A stretch of DNA of 60,802 bases from Kurthia sibirica (lineage in GTDB: Bacteria; Bacillota; Bacilli; Bacillales_A; Planococcaceae): contig NZ_QFVR01000022.1 of assembly GCF_003143975.1 (NCBI RefSeq), positions 1 through 60,802 on the forward strand. Reading direction: 5' to 3'. Numbering within the stretch: the stretch's first letter is position 1; the number at the start of each line of letters is the position of its first letter. Both the position numbers and the translations under genes were made by a program. Below the pieces are notes generated by a model. That model did not search any database. It was not told where the DNA came from and saw only the letters and a list, made by a program, of their open reading frames with translations. Positions 35,995 through 48,110 of the stretch are shown here, in pieces.

Positions 35995-37473
35995 ATGGGT
36001 AAAGCAACTGGATTTATGGATTTTAAAAGGCAGAAGGGGAAGGAACAACCACCGCTTCAAAGATTGAAGGATTTCGGCGAGTACACTTCACGCTTAGAAG
36101 ATGAAGAGCTATCGAAGCAAGGGGCTCGTTGCATGGATTGTGGTACACCATTTTGTCATATGGGTATTGAAATACGAGGTATGGCCGCGGGTTGTCCGAT
36201 TCAAAATGTGATTCCAGAGTGGAATGATCTTGTCTATAAAGGGCAATGGAAAGAGGCGTTACAACGTCTTCAAATGACGAATAATTTCCCGGAATTTACT
36301 GGTCGAGTTTGCCCGGCGCCTTGTGAAGGTTCATGTACTTTAGCGATTAGTGATCCAGCGGTAGCTATTAAAAGTATTGAACGGTCGATTATTGACAAAG
36401 GATTTGAAAATGGTTGGATAACGGCACGTATCCCTAAAACACGCTCAAATTATCGTGTAGCCGTAGTCGGATCGGGTCCGGCTGGATTAGCAGCTGCCGA
36501 TCAACTAAACCAACAAGGACATCGTGTGACGGTTTTAGAGCGTGCTGATCGTGCAGGTGGTCTATTAATGTATGGCATTCCTAATATGAAACTGGATAAA
36601 TATATTGTTAAACGTCGCGTCGATTTATTGGCTGAAGAGGGCATTACCTTCTTATTAAATACAGAGGTGGGTAAAGATATTACACATGCTCAACTAAAAG
36701 AAACGTATGATGCGATTATTTTATGTGTTGGTTCAACTGTTCAGCGTGTTCTGCATATGGAAGGTAGCGATGCACAAGGTGTCATACCCGCGATGGATTA
36801 TTTAAACGGCACAACCCAAAGCTTATTGGATGGTGTAACGGCACCAATCAATACAAAAAATAAACATATTATTGTTATTGGTGGTGGTGATACGGGTGCG
36901 GATTGTGTAGCTACAGCGCTTCGTCAAGGTGCCAAATCAGTACATCAATTTGGTAAGCATCCAGCCTTGCCAAAAAAACGTGCAGCAGATCAACCATGGC
37001 CCGCGGATCCACAGGTCTATAAATTGGATTATGCGTATGAAGAAGCAGCAGCCAAATTCGGTAGTGATCCAAGGGAGTATTGCATTCAAACGACAAAAAT
37101 TGTTGCGAGTAGCAATGGTAAATTGAAGGAATTACACACGATTCAAATGGACAAAATCACCAATGATGAAGGGTATATCTATTTCGAGGAAGTACCAGGT
37201 ACAGAAAAAGTATGGCCGGTAGATTTTGTGTTTGTTGCAATTGGTTTTGATGGTGTTGAACAATCGATTGGTGAACACTTTGGTGTCAAAGTGTTAAATA
37301 ATCGATTATATGCGACGATGAAAAATTATGAAACAAATACGGCAGGTGTTTTTGCAGCGGGTGATGCAAGACGTGGGCAAAGCCTTATCGTATGGGCAAT
37401 TAGAGAAGGTAGAGAAGTAGCTGCTCAAGTGCATGGATTTTTGGAAGAAAAAAATATAAAAGCTCTTGCATAG
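35995..37473 (+). CDS. gltB: glutamate synthase small subunit (NADPH)
   Basis: This 492-residue protein has an N-terminal iron-sulfur domain (ARCMDCGTPFCHMG, GRVCPAPCEGSC), FAD-binding GSGPAGLAAADQL and NADPH-binding VIGGGDTGADC. It passes electrons from NADPH to GltA. GGAGGGG lies just before the ATG at 35995; the in-frame ATG at 35980 overlaps it and is rejected. It lies 25 bases after gltA. Confidence 0.97.
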   Translation: MGKATGFMDFKRQKGKEQPPLQRLKDFGEYTSRLEDEELSKQGARCMDCGTPFCHMGIEIRGMAAGCPIQNVIPEWNDLVYKGQWKEALQRLQMTNNFPEFTGRVCPAPCEGSCTLAISDPAVAIKSIERSIIDKGFENGWITARIPKTRSNYRVAVVGSGPAGLAAADQLNQQGHRVTVLERADRAGGLLMYGIPNMKLDKYIVKRRVDLLAEEGITFLLNTEVGKDITHAQLKETYDAIILCVGSTVQRVLHMEGSDAQGVIPAMDYLNGTTQSLLDGVTAPINTKNKHIIVIGGGDTGADCVATALRQGAKSVHQFGKHPALPKKRAADQPWPADPQVYKLDYAYEEAAAKFGSDPREYCIQTTKIVASSNGKLKELHTIQMDKITNDEGYIYFEEVPGTEKVWPVDFVFVAIGFDGVEQSIGEHFGVKVLNNRLYATMKNYETNTAGVFAAGDARRGQSLIVWAIREGREVAAQVHGFLEEKNIKALA

Positions 37474-37485
37474 TAAAAAAATGAC

Positions 37486-37522
37486 AGGCTATATGAGAAT
37501 TTTCTCATTTAGCCTTTTTTTT
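37486..37522 (+). terminator. terminator of gltAB
   Basis: A 14-bp stem (AGGCTATATGAGAA with TTCTCATTTAGCCT, one mismatch) is followed by TTTTTTTTT. Confidence 0.88.
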
Positions 37523-37600
37523 TCTGTAAAAATTGTTATTATTAATAAATGAGGTTCGTAAAGCTAGCTATCATTTATTCGGTTTTTACTATTTCAAGTG

Positions 37601-37615
37601 TGAAAACTATTCTCA
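37601..37615. promoter_or_regulatory. weak Fur-like palindrome upstream of suf
   Basis: TGAAAACTATTCTCA has the 7-1-7 layout of the Bacillus Fur box (TGATAATNATTATCA) with several mismatches. It is listed because a better match lies about 100 bases downstream. The 342-base gap between gltB and sufC holds these sites and no gene. Confidence 0.3.
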
Positions 37616-37706
37616 ATTAGAAAATGTTAATGAAAATGTCCTTGCAGTGAGAACGACAATGGGAGGAATGACTTCATCTAGCGTAGTGAAAGAATTTTTA
37701 TTGAGA

Positions 37707-37721
37707 TGATAATGAATATCA
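37707..37721. promoter_or_regulatory. Fur-like box upstream of sufC
   Basis: TGATAATGAATATCA matches the 7-1-7 Fur consensus TGATAATNATTATCA at all but one fixed position. It lies 94 bases before the sufC ATG. If bound by Fur it would make iron-sulfur cluster assembly iron-responsive; binding is not shown. Confidence 0.5.
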
Positions 37722-37815
37722 AATGAGTTGCTTATGAATTTTATTTGAGTTAAGATTAGAATGATATTAAATTAGAAATGGGAAACCATTCGAATAATTA
37801 GACGGAGGTAATTGA

Positions 37816-38595
37816 ATGTCAACTTTAGTAATTAAGGATCTTCATGTCTCAATTGAAGACAAAGAGATTTTAAAAGGTGTTAATTTAACACTAAATACGA
37901 ACGAAATCCATGCAATTATGGGACCAAACGGTACAGGTAAATCAACTTTAGCGTCAGCTATCATGGGTCACCCAAAATACATTGTCACTTCGGGTTCTAT
38001 TACACTTGATGGTGAAGATGTACTTGAAATGGAAGTAGACGAACGCGCTAAAGCGGGTCTATTCCTTGCTATGCAATACCCATCAGAAATTTCTGGTGTT
38101 ACAAACGCAGACTTCTTACGCTCAGCAATCAATGCTCGTCGTGAAGAAGGCGATGAAATTTCAATCATGAAATTCATCCGCGAATTAGATAAAAAAATGG
38201 ACTTCTTAGAAATGCCTGAAGAAATGGGTCAACGTTATTTAAATGAAGGCTTCTCAGGTGGGGAAAAGAAACGTAACGAAATTTTACAATTAACAATGAT
38301 CAAACCAAAATTCGCTGTTTTAGACGAAATTGACTCAGGTCTTGATATTGATGCATTAAAAGTTGTTTCTAAAGGCATCAACGAAATGCGCGGAGAAGGT
38401 TTTGGTTGCTTAATGATTACGCATTACCAACGCCTATTAAATTACATCACACCTGACTATGTTCACGTAATGATGCAAGGTAAAGTAGTTAAATCTGGTG
38501 GTTCTGAATTAGCACAACGTTTAGAAGCAGAAGGTTATGACTGGATCAAGCAAGAACTAGGTATCGAAGACGCAGAAGAAATTACTGAGGCATAA
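37816..38595 (+). CDS. sufC: Fe-S cluster assembly ATPase
   Basis: This 259-residue ABC-type ATPase has Walker A GPNGTGKST, the SufC signature FSGGEKKRNEI and Walker B FAVLDEIDSGLDID. It acts in the cytosolic SufBCD scaffold complex. It opens sufCDSUB in the usual Bacilli order. Confidence 0.98.
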   Translation: MSTLVIKDLHVSIEDKEILKGVNLTLNTNEIHAIMGPNGTGKSTLASAIMGHPKYIVTSGSITLDGEDVLEMEVDERAKAGLFLAMQYPSEISGVTNADFLRSAINARREEGDEISIMKFIRELDKKMDFLEMPEEMGQRYLNEGFSGGEKKRNEILQLTMIKPKFAVLDEIDSGLDIDALKVVSKGINEMRGEGFGCLMITHYQRLLNYITPDYVHVMMQGKVVKSGGSELAQRLEAEGYDWIKQELGIEDAEEITEA

Positions 38596-38614
38596 AAAGG
38601 AGGACGAGCAAACC

Positions 38615-41563
<2,949 letters not shown>

Positions 41564-41613
41564 TTTTCACTAGAGCTTGCACTAAAAACTAAGCGAAGAA
41601 CGGAGGAGAAATG

Positions 41614-43011
41614 ATGGCTAAAAATATGCCAGAAATAAGCGATTATGAGTTTGGTTTCCATGATAAAGATGTGTCTATTTTCCGTACAGAACGTGGACTA
41701 ACTCCAGCGATCGTGAAAGAAATTTCTCAAATGAAAAAAGAACCACAGTGGATGTTAGATTATCGTCTAAAATCACTTGAGATATTCTATTCAAAACCAA
41801 TGCCACAATGGGGTGGAGATCTATCAGGTTTAAACTTTGATGAAATTACGTATTATGTAAAACCATCTGAAGGAACTCAAAAATCTTGGGATGAAGTACC
41901 TGAAGAAATCAAAGCAACATTTGATAAACTTGGTATTCCTGAAGCTGAACAAAAATACCTTGCAGGTGTTTCTGCACAGTACGAATCAGAAGTTGTCTAC
42001 CACAATATGAAAGTTGAACTTGAGGATATGGGTGTAATCTTTAAAGATACTGACTCAGCTCTAAAAGAAAATGAAGATTTATTCCGTGAGTACTTTGGTA
42101 AAACAATTCCAAATACGGATAATAAATTCTCAGCACTTAATTCAGCAGTATGGTCTGGTGGTTCATTCATTTACGTACCAAAAGGCGTAAAATTAGATAC
42201 ACCGTTACAAGCATACTTCCGCATTAACTCTGAAAATATGGGTCAATTCGAACGTACGTTAATCATCGTTGACGAAGGCGCTTCTGTTCACTATGTTGAA
42301 GGTTGTACGGCTCCTGTTTACACATCGAGCTCCCTTCACTCAGCAGTCGTAGAAATTATCATCAAAAAAGATGCGTACTGCCGTTACACAACAATCCAAA
42401 ACTGGGCAAACAACGTCTACAATCTTGTTACTAAACGTGCTGTATGCGATGCCAATGCTACTATGGAGTGGATTGATGGTAATATCGGTTCTAAATTAAC
42501 AATGAAATATCCAGCTTGTATCCTTAAAGGTGAAGGCGCTCGTGGTCTTACATTGTCAATTGCCATTGCTGGTCGTGGTCAAAACCAAGATACTGGTGCA
42601 AAAATGACTCACTTAGCACCAAACACATCTTCAACAATTGTATCAAAATCAATTTCTAAACACGGTGGTAATGTAACTTACCGTGGCGAAGTTAAATTCG
42701 GTAAAAAAGCACTTAATGCTCGTGCAAATATCGAATGTGATACATTAATTATGGATAACGAATCGACATCGGATACGATTCCATACAATGAAGTAATGAA
42801 TGATCAAATCTCTTTAGAACATGAAGCAAAAGTTTCTAAAGTATCTGAAGAACAATTATTCTACCTAATGAGTCGTGGTGTTTCTGAACAAGAAGCTACT
42901 GAAATGATCGTTATGGGCTTCATCGAACCATTTACAAAAGAATTACCAATGGAATATGCCGTAGAAATGAACCGTCTAATCAAATTTGAAATGGAAGGTT
43001 CAATCGGATAA
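41614..43011 (+). CDS. sufB: Fe-S cluster scaffold protein SufB
   Basis: This 465-residue protein has the SufB motifs [52 protein letters not shown] and [15 protein letters not shown]. It builds the nascent cluster with SufCD. ATGATG gives two starts 3 bases apart (41611 and 41614); GGAGG spacing favours the second and gives the same length as B. subtilis SufB. A strong terminator follows. Confidence 0.98.
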   Translation: MAKNMPEISDYEFGFHDKDVSIFRTERGLTPAIVKEISQMKKEPQWMLDYRLKSLEIFYSKPMPQWGGDLSGLNFDEITYYVKPSEGTQKSWDEVPEEIKATFDKLGIPEAEQKYLAGVSAQYESEVVYHNMKVELEDMGVIFKDTDSALKENEDLFREYFGKTIPNTDNKFSALNSAVWSGGSFIYVPKGVKLDTPLQAYFRINSENMGQFERTLIIVDEGASVHYVEGCTAPVYTSSSLHSAVVEIIIKKDAYCRYTTIQNWANNVYNLVTKRAVCDANATMEWIDGNIGSKLTMKYPACILKGEGARGLTLSIAIAGRGQNQDTGAKMTHLAPNTSSTIVSKSISKHGGNVTYRGEVKFGKKALNARANIECDTLIMDNESTSDTIPYNEVMNDQISLEHEAKVSKVSEEQLFYLMSRGVSEQEATEMIVMGFIEPFTKELPMEYAVEMNRLIKFEMEGSIG

Positions 43012-43021
43012 TCTGAATAGT

Positions 43022-43071
43022 TAAAACTAAAACCCCTCCACAGTTACTGCTGTGGAGGGGTTTTAGTTTTA
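43022..43071 (+). terminator. terminator of the suf operon
   Basis: A perfect 22-bp stem with core CCCCTCCACAG / CTGTGGAGGGG is followed by TTTTAGTTTTATT. Confidence 0.9.
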
Positions 43072-43428
43072 TTATATATGTTGGGGCATCGAAAAAACTC
43101 CTATTTTAGATATGTAGAAATAGCGAAAGCTTTCCGCTGACAAATAGTAAGCAATCCTCGTCATTTTGTAAATCATGATGAATTTACCTAAGATAGGTAG
43201 AAAAAAGCACAGGTTCACCAAATCTTCTATACTTCAAATGGCTTTTTAGAACGATTTAGAGCGAAAATTTTATTACTAGTAATGTATAGAGAAGTTGGTT
43301 TACATCTGGGCTAAATGAAAAAAGGAGAATGACATTAAAAATTCAATGTCATTCTCCTTAATAATTGACCAAGAGCCATTTTTCAGTTGGTGATTTCACC
43401 ACGGTTTTCAATAGTATAAGTTGTAGTA
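43072..43428. other. gene-free interval, possible insertion-sequence debris
   Basis: No gene is supported. TTGGGGCA at 43081-43088 is the reverse complement of TGCCCCAA and resembles the outer part of the IS3-type end at 60684. A short plus-strand frame ending at TAA near 43315 encodes SNGFLERFRAKILLL, which faintly recalls transposase C-termini. The end of the interval carries the terminator of the convergent dioxygenase-like gene. Confidence 0.4.
43322..43359 (-). terminator. terminator of the ring-cleavage dioxygenase-like gene
   Basis: A perfect 15-bp stem AAGGAGAATGACATT / AATGTCATTCTCCTT with an 8-base loop is followed by a T run on the minus strand. Confidence 0.88.
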
Positions 43429-44376
43429 CTAAATCAGTTTACTTTCGATAAAGCTACGGCGACTTTCTAAAAAGGGTGGGAGAAAGAGCGGCAATTCGTC
43501 AAAATTTGTAGAAGTTAGTGATTGTTTTGTAAAATTAGTTTGTTCGGTTGCGACCTCTATTAATAAACTATTTGGTTCGCGATAATATAAAGATTTAAAG
43601 AACTCACGATTTTTAATGCCGGAATAATGAAAGTTTTTACGCAGAATTTTCTTTTCAATAGCGAGTAGCTGATTTTCATTTGTGGCATTCAAGGCAATAT
43701 GTTGTATCGCACCACTACCCATTTCTTCCAGATTACGCAAGCGATCTTCTACTAAATGTAACTGTTGTCCAAAAAGTGCATCTGCTTTTGATAATACGGT
43801 TACCGTGTGATGTTGATCTTCAAAAATATCAATTACCTCTAAATCAAAAATCTCTTTAAAAGACTGTGTGGACGCCTTTGAATAGCGTACACGACAATGA
43901 ACAGCCTGAATACCAAAAATGGCATGGTCTTCAGGAATTTCGTCACTTATAAGAGGATAGTATTTTTCAGTAATCTCTTTAGCAACAGGTTGTAAACCAA
44001 GTAAAACACCATCTGCATCTTCAAATCGTAAAATTTTCGTGTTATGATATTCTTCAATCTCACAATTAAACACGTCAGCTTGACGTAGTCTTTTTTCCCA
44101 AAAAAGAAGAGATTCTTCGCTAGGTACGGCAAAAATTGTGCGTTCCAACGAATTTGTACCATATTTTTTTTGAGTGCCTGATTTCATCTCGAAGACACTA
44201 AATTCTGTACCAGGACGCCCCGTTGTATCACCAAAAAATAAGTGATACATTTCCAAATCATCTTGATTGACCGTTTTTAATAAAAAATCTAAACCTAGTA
44301 ATGTATGATAAAATTCAAATGAAGCTTTGCTGTCTCGATTAATAACAGAGACATGGTGGATTAGTGGACTTGTCAT
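43429..44376 (-). CDS. VOC-family ring-cleaving dioxygenase (MhqO/LinE-like)
   Basis: This 315-residue protein has two vicinal-oxygen-chelate halves. The first starts IHHVSVINRDSKASFEFY and contains MYHLFFGDTTGRPGTEFSVF. The second contains AVHCRVRYSKASTQSF and IQHIALNA, and ends LIEVATE. The histidines and glutamate are in positions typical of the metal site. The family opens hydroquinone or catechol rings. It is divergent from an MhqD-like esterase, the grouping seen in B. subtilis MhqR-controlled quinone detoxification. AAAGG before the ATG at 44376 sets the start. Confidence 0.85.
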   Translation of the reverse strand: MTSPLIHHVSVINRDSKASFEFYHTLLGLDFLLKTVNQDDLEMYHLFFGDTTGRPGTEFSVFEMKSGTQKKYGTNSLERTIFAVPSEESLLFWEKRLRQADVFNCEIEEYHNTKILRFEDADGVLLGLQPVAKEITEKYYPLISDEIPEDHAIFGIQAVHCRVRYSKASTQSFKEIFDLEVIDIFEDQHHTVTVLSKADALFGQQLHLVEDRLRNLEEMGSGAIQHIALNATNENQLLAIEKKILRKNFHYSGIKNREFFKSLYYREPNSLLIEVATEQTNFTKQSLTSTNFDELPLFLPPFLESRRSFIESKLI

Positions 44377-44416
44377 AATGCACAACCTTTATAATAAAAT
44401 TTGGAGTGATGTAATT

Positions 44417-44983
44417 GTGAATTATTTTAGCATAGAAAGCATGAAAAGTGAAAATTTCGTACTTTTCCATGGTACAGGTGGCAATGAGTTTAGTCTTTTG
44501 CAAATTGCTGGAGATCTTAATCCTGAAGCAGGTATCATTTCTTTTATAGGAGATGTTGGTGAAGGAGTGGAACGTCGTTTTTTCAAACGGCTAAAGGATG
44601 GTCAATTAGATCGTCAAGATTTTGAAAAACGTGTAGACCTATTTTTAGCACAGTGGGATAAACTTGCTATAGAAAATAGTATATTCATTGGTTATTCAAA
44701 TGGTGCAAACTTTATTTTAGGTATTTTAGAAAAAAGACCGGATCTTGCGAAACGCATTTTACTACTGCATCCATCAAATTTAGGTTATACATTTGCAGGG
44801 ACATCGAATAGTGAAATTATTATGACGACGGGTGCTATGGATGGATTAGCAGTTCCAGGTGATGTGATGAAGCTATCAAAACAGCTGGCTGAATATTTTC
44901 CACAAACAACATTAAAATTAATAGATGGTGGGCATGAAATAACAAATGCTGAAATCGATTATCTACAACAAGTAATACAATAG
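44417..44983 (+). CDS. mhqD: alpha/beta hydrolase, MhqD-like carboxylesterase
   Basis: This 188-residue hydrolase has the early HGTGGNEFSLLQIA motif, nucleophile GYSNGAN and the late histidine GGHEIT, matching the phospholipase/carboxylesterase family to which B. subtilis MhqD belongs. A GTG at 44417 with TTGGAG 8-10 bases before is taken as start. The longer frame would run into the divergent gene. Only 40 bases separate it from the MhqO-like start, so both promoters must overlap there. Likely role: protection from quinone or catechol stress. Confidence 0.82.
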   Translation: MNYFSIESMKSENFVLFHGTGGNEFSLLQIAGDLNPEAGIISFIGDVGEGVERRFFKRLKDGQLDRQDFEKRVDLFLAQWDKLAIENSIFIGYSNGANFILGILEKRPDLAKRILLLHPSNLGYTFAGTSNSEIIMTTGAMDGLAVPGDVMKLSKQLAEYFPQTTLKLIDGGHEITNAEIDYLQQVIQ

Positions 44984-44995
44984 AAGAAAATCAAA

Positions 44996-45031
44996 AAAGC
45001 AGCTAAACCCGAAAGGGGTTTAGCTGCTTTT
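44996..45031. terminator. bidirectional terminator with GAAA tetraloop
   Basis: The stem AAAGCAGCTAAACCC / GGGTTTAGCTGCTTT is closed by a GAAA-containing loop, with A/T runs on both sides, between convergent genes. Confidence 0.88.
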
Positions 45032-45039
45032 AGCTATTT

Positions 45040-46584
45040 TTAGAATGTTTCAGATGTTGTTTTAGATTGCATATGAAGTGTTAAGTAATCAGGACCACCA
45101 GCTTTAGAGCAAGTACCTGACATATTGTAACCACCGAAGGGTTGATAGCCTACGATAGCACCTGTGCAGCCACGGTTGAAGTAAAGGTTACCAACAAAGA
45201 AGTCGCGTCGGGCTTGTTCGATGTGCAATGGATTAGTTGTAATCACAGCACCTGTTAAGCCGTACTCTGTATTGTTTGCAATAGCGATTGCTTCATCGAA
45301 ATCAGATGCTTTGCAAAATGCAACAATTGGTCCAAAAATTTCTTCTTGCATGACACGTGATTTTGGTGCCACATCGGCAACGACTGTTGGGTTTACGAAG
45401 TACCCTTTCGAGTCATCTGCGGTCCCTCCGACAGCAATTCGTCCTTCTTCTTTTGCAATATCAAAGTAAGAAGTTACTTTTTTGAAAGCAGCAGCATCGA
45501 TGACTGTTGCCATGAAATTATCTGGATTAGTCGGATCACCAATCGTTAATTCCTTCGTTAATTCAACTACGCGATTCAATACTTTATCGTATGCGGAGTC
45601 TACTACGATGACACGTGAACAAGCAGAACACTTTTGACCAGAAAAACCAAATGCCGACTTCACAATTGCTTGTGCAGCTAGTTCATGGTCTGCTTCTGCA
45701 TCGACAACAATCGTATCTTTACCACCCATTTCAGCGATGACGCGTTTGATCCAAATTTGACCTGGATTGACTTTAGCGGCACGTTCGTTGATACGAAGTC
45801 CTACGTCACGTGAACCTGTGAATGATACGAAACGAGTGCGTGCATGGTCGACTAAATAATCGCCTACTTCAGCACCAGAACCTGGAATATAGTTTACGAC
45901 ACCAGCCGGCAATCCTGCTTCTTCTAATGCTTCCATAAATTTATATGCGATAACGGGTGTAGTAGAAGCTGGTTTTAGTAGTACGGTGTTTCCTGTCACG
46001 GCTGCTGCGATTGCAGTACCAGCCATAATAGCGAATGGGAAATTCCAAGGAGAAATAATGACACCAACACCTAGTGGAATATAACCGAAGCGATTGAATT
46101 CGCCTGGACGAGAAACAACTGGTTTACCTGCAGCTAATTCAAGCATTTGGCGTGCATAATATTCGAAGAAATCAATCGCTTCGGCAGTATCTGCATCCGC
46201 TTCAACCCACGGTTTACCTGATTCTAGTGTTAACCAAGCATTGAATTCAAATTTACGGCGTTTAACAATGGCAGCTAATTTGAAAATGATATCAGCGCGT
46301 ACAGCTGGATCTACGTTTTTCCAAGTATTAAAAGTACTATCTGCAGCTTGCATTGCTTGTTCAGCTAATTCTTGATTGGCTTTTGACACAGAACCAATTA
46401 TCTCGGTTTTGTTTGCTGGGTTATAGGATACAATTTTATCGTTGGTCGTAATACGTTCTCCACCAATAATTAGTGGATAGTCCTGCCCTAGTTCTTGCTG
46501 AGCTTTGGCAAGTGCCTCTTTGTATAGTTTACGATTTTCCTCTAGTGAAAAATCAGTTAGTGGTTCAGTTTGGTATGGAATCAT
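45040..46584 (-). CDS. rocA: L-glutamate gamma-semialdehyde (1-pyrroline-5-carboxylate) dehydrogenase
   Basis: This 514-residue protein is one residue shorter than B. subtilis RocA/PutC. The catalytic cysteine is in [13 protein letters not shown] and the NAD-binding [11 protein letters not shown] and EMGGKD motifs are present. It oxidises the product of proline dehydrogenase to glutamate with NAD. AGGAGG precedes the ATG. Upstream lie two palindromes and a CRE, shared with a divergent regulator gene. Confidence 0.96.
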   Translation of the reverse strand: MIPYQTEPLTDFSLEENRKLYKEALAKAQQELGQDYPLIIGGERITTNDKIVSYNPANKTEIIGSVSKANQELAEQAMQAADSTFNTWKNVDPAVRADIIFKLAAIVKRRKFEFNAWLTLESGKPWVEADADTAEAIDFFEYYARQMLELAAGKPVVSRPGEFNRFGYIPLGVGVIISPWNFPFAIMAGTAIAAAVTGNTVLLKPASTTPVIAYKFMEALEEAGLPAGVVNYIPGSGAEVGDYLVDHARTRFVSFTGSRDVGLRINERAAKVNPGQIWIKRVIAEMGGKDTIVVDAEADHELAAQAIVKSAFGFSGQKCSACSRVIVVDSAYDKVLNRVVELTKELTIGDPTNPDNFMATVIDAAAFKKVTSYFDIAKEEGRIAVGGTADDSKGYFVNPTVVADVAPKSRVMQEEIFGPIVAFCKASDFDEAIAIANNTEYGLTGAVITTNPLHIEQARRDFFVGNLYFNRGCTGAIVGYQPFGGYNMSGTCSKAGGPDYLTLHMQSKTTSETF

Positions 46585-46611
46585 TGTGTGTGCCTCCTAA
46601 TAATAAGTATG

Positions 46612-46628
46612 TGCCAAATAATTTGGCA
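46612..46628. promoter_or_regulatory. perfect palindrome upstream of rocA
   Basis: TGCCAAATAATTTGGCA is a perfect 17-base palindrome with an A/T centre, 28 bases before the rocA ATG. It probably binds a dimeric regulator, with the divergent Fis-type regulator as first candidate. No sigma-54 -24/-12 pair is formed here. Confidence 0.5.
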
Positions 46629-46654
46629 TGTAATATTTTAGTACATAACTAATA

Positions 46655-46673
46655 ATGCAATATATTTTTGCAT
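46655..46673. promoter_or_regulatory. second inverted repeat upstream of rocA
   Basis: ATGCAA and TTGCAT flank 7 bases (46655-46660 and 46668-46673), a possible operator for the divergent regulator. Confidence 0.35.
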
Positions 46674-46707
46674 AACACAAGTGAAATCTGAAAATTTGAA
46701 TAAAATT

Positions 46708-46722
46708 TTGTAAGCGTTTGCT
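46708..46722. promoter_or_regulatory. CcpA site (CRE) between rocA and its divergent regulator
   Basis: TTGTAAGCGTTTGCT fits the CRE consensus WTGNAANCGNWNNCW at all positions. It suggests glucose repression of proline catabolism by CcpA. Confidence 0.75.
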
Positions 46723-46785
46723 AAAATAAGACATCATATTTCAAAAAAACAAGATGTAAGGTAAAATGGAATGAGAGGTGTAGCT

Positions 46786-48069
46786 ATGACAGAACAGGCT
46801 TTAAGCGAGATGTATAAATTTATAACGGATCATGTAGCAATAGGCATCCATGCAATTGATAAAAATGGTCAAACCATTATTATCAATTCCAAAATGAAAG
46901 AGCTAAAAGGAATAACAGATGATGATGCACAGCAAAAAATAATGTCATCGATGAATGATAGTTATTTATATCATGTGCTGAAAACAAAAAAAGCGATGAA
47001 AAACGTCAAGCAAACGCTATGGAATCAACTTGGAAGTGAAGTAGTATTACGATCAGATATCACACCAATCGTAGCGAATGAACACTTGATTGGCGTGATT
47101 GAGTTTGCACAGGATATCACGGAGCGTGAGTTATTAGCTTATCAACCGTTGCGAAGGTATGGGCAACCTCTAACATTCGATATAATTACAGCCGTATCAC
47201 CAAAAATGAAAACCGTAATTCATCGTGCGCGCATGGTGGCATTAAATAGAGAGCCGGTATTATTATATGGCGAATCAGGAACAGGTAAGGATATGGTTGC
47301 TGAGGGAATCCATCATGAACTGATACCAAAAAATGAGCAATTCATAACATTATTGTGTCGACATGATGAGCAGGCCGTATTGGAACAATTGATAAAAGTA
47401 ATTGATACAAAAGAACAGACTACTTTATTTTGTGACCGTATTGAGTATGTATCATTGGATATGCAAGAGAAAATGTTAGAACTATTTCATGCCCACTATA
47501 CGGAGCATATTTTTATTGCGAGTGTTGGGGAAGATCCTATTGAGTTAATTGCTAAAGGACAGCTTCTAAAGGAGTTGTATTATTTTTTCGCTTCGGTGAC
47601 AATTCATGTGCCGTCTTTAAGTGAGCGTAAAGAGGATATTACACCGTTTGTCTCTGATTATTTCCGACGTTATCGCCAAGATACCGGCAGTAAACTAAAA
47701 GGTTTATCAGAAAAGGTTGACATGTTATTTGCCCAGTATGATTGGCCAGGGAATTTAAAAGAACTAGAAGTGTTACTTGATACGATTACCGCATCACTAT
47801 CCAATGAACAGATGATTGAATTTGATATGTTACCTGTTTATTTTAGATGGAAAATGCAAAATAATAAGTTGGAAGAAGCACAAAAACCGCAATTTTTAGC
47901 AGATGCGAGTAAGGATATCCAACCTTTACAGTCATTTATGCAAGAAGCGGAGCAATATTATTTGAAAAATGCTTTAGAAATGTTTGAGGGTAATATTTCT
48001 CAAACAGCTAAAGCGTTGGGACTAAGCCGCCAAAGCTTACAATATCGCTTGAAAAAATTTAGTGAATAA
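46786..48069 (+). CDS. PAS/AAA+/Fis-type regulator with degenerate sigma-54 activator domain
   Basis: This 427-residue protein has an N-terminal PAS domain (about 10-115) and an AAA+ domain with intact Walker A GESGTGKD (162-169). A Fis-type helix-turn-helix ends it (GNISQTAKALGLSRQSLQYRLKKF). The GAFTGA loop that contacts sigma-54 is absent: the segment between FITLL and TTLF is shortened and unrelated. The Walker B Asp-Glu pair reads CDRI, so the catalytic Glu is Arg. It probably cannot drive sigma-54 promoters. Divergent placement next to rocA suggests control of proline use. AGGTG precedes the ATG at 46786. Confidence 0.88.
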   Translation: MTEQALSEMYKFITDHVAIGIHAIDKNGQTIIINSKMKELKGITDDDAQQKIMSSMNDSYLYHVLKTKKAMKNVKQTLWNQLGSEVVLRSDITPIVANEHLIGVIEFAQDITERELLAYQPLRRYGQPLTFDIITAVSPKMKTVIHRARMVALNREPVLLYGESGTGKDMVAEGIHHELIPKNEQFITLLCRHDEQAVLEQLIKVIDTKEQTTLFCDRIEYVSLDMQEKMLELFHAHYTEHIFIASVGEDPIELIAKGQLLKELYYFFASVTIHVPSLSERKEDITPFVSDYFRRYRQDTGSKLKGLSEKVDMLFAQYDWPGNLKELEVLLDTITASLSNEQMIEFDMLPVYFRWKMQNNKLEEAQKPQFLADASKDIQPLQSFMQEAEQYYLKNALEMFEGNISQTAKALGLSRQSLQYRLKKFSE

Positions 48070-48109
48070 GAAAAGGAGTCGCTGCGAATTTATGAGCGAC
48101 TCCTTTTCT
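48069..48109. terminator. bidirectional terminator
   Basis: Perfect 15-bp arms AGAAAAGGAGTCGCT and complement stand between the regulator gene and convergent proline dehydrogenase. The first base overlaps the regulator stop codon. Confidence 0.85.
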
Positions 48110-48110
48110 A

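Noticed and set aside
46599-46618. Minus-strand TTGGCAC before rocA as the -24 element of a sigma-54 promoter
   Set aside because: No GC pair at the -12 position and the start point would fall inside the ribosome binding site; the sequence is part of a perfect palindrome instead.
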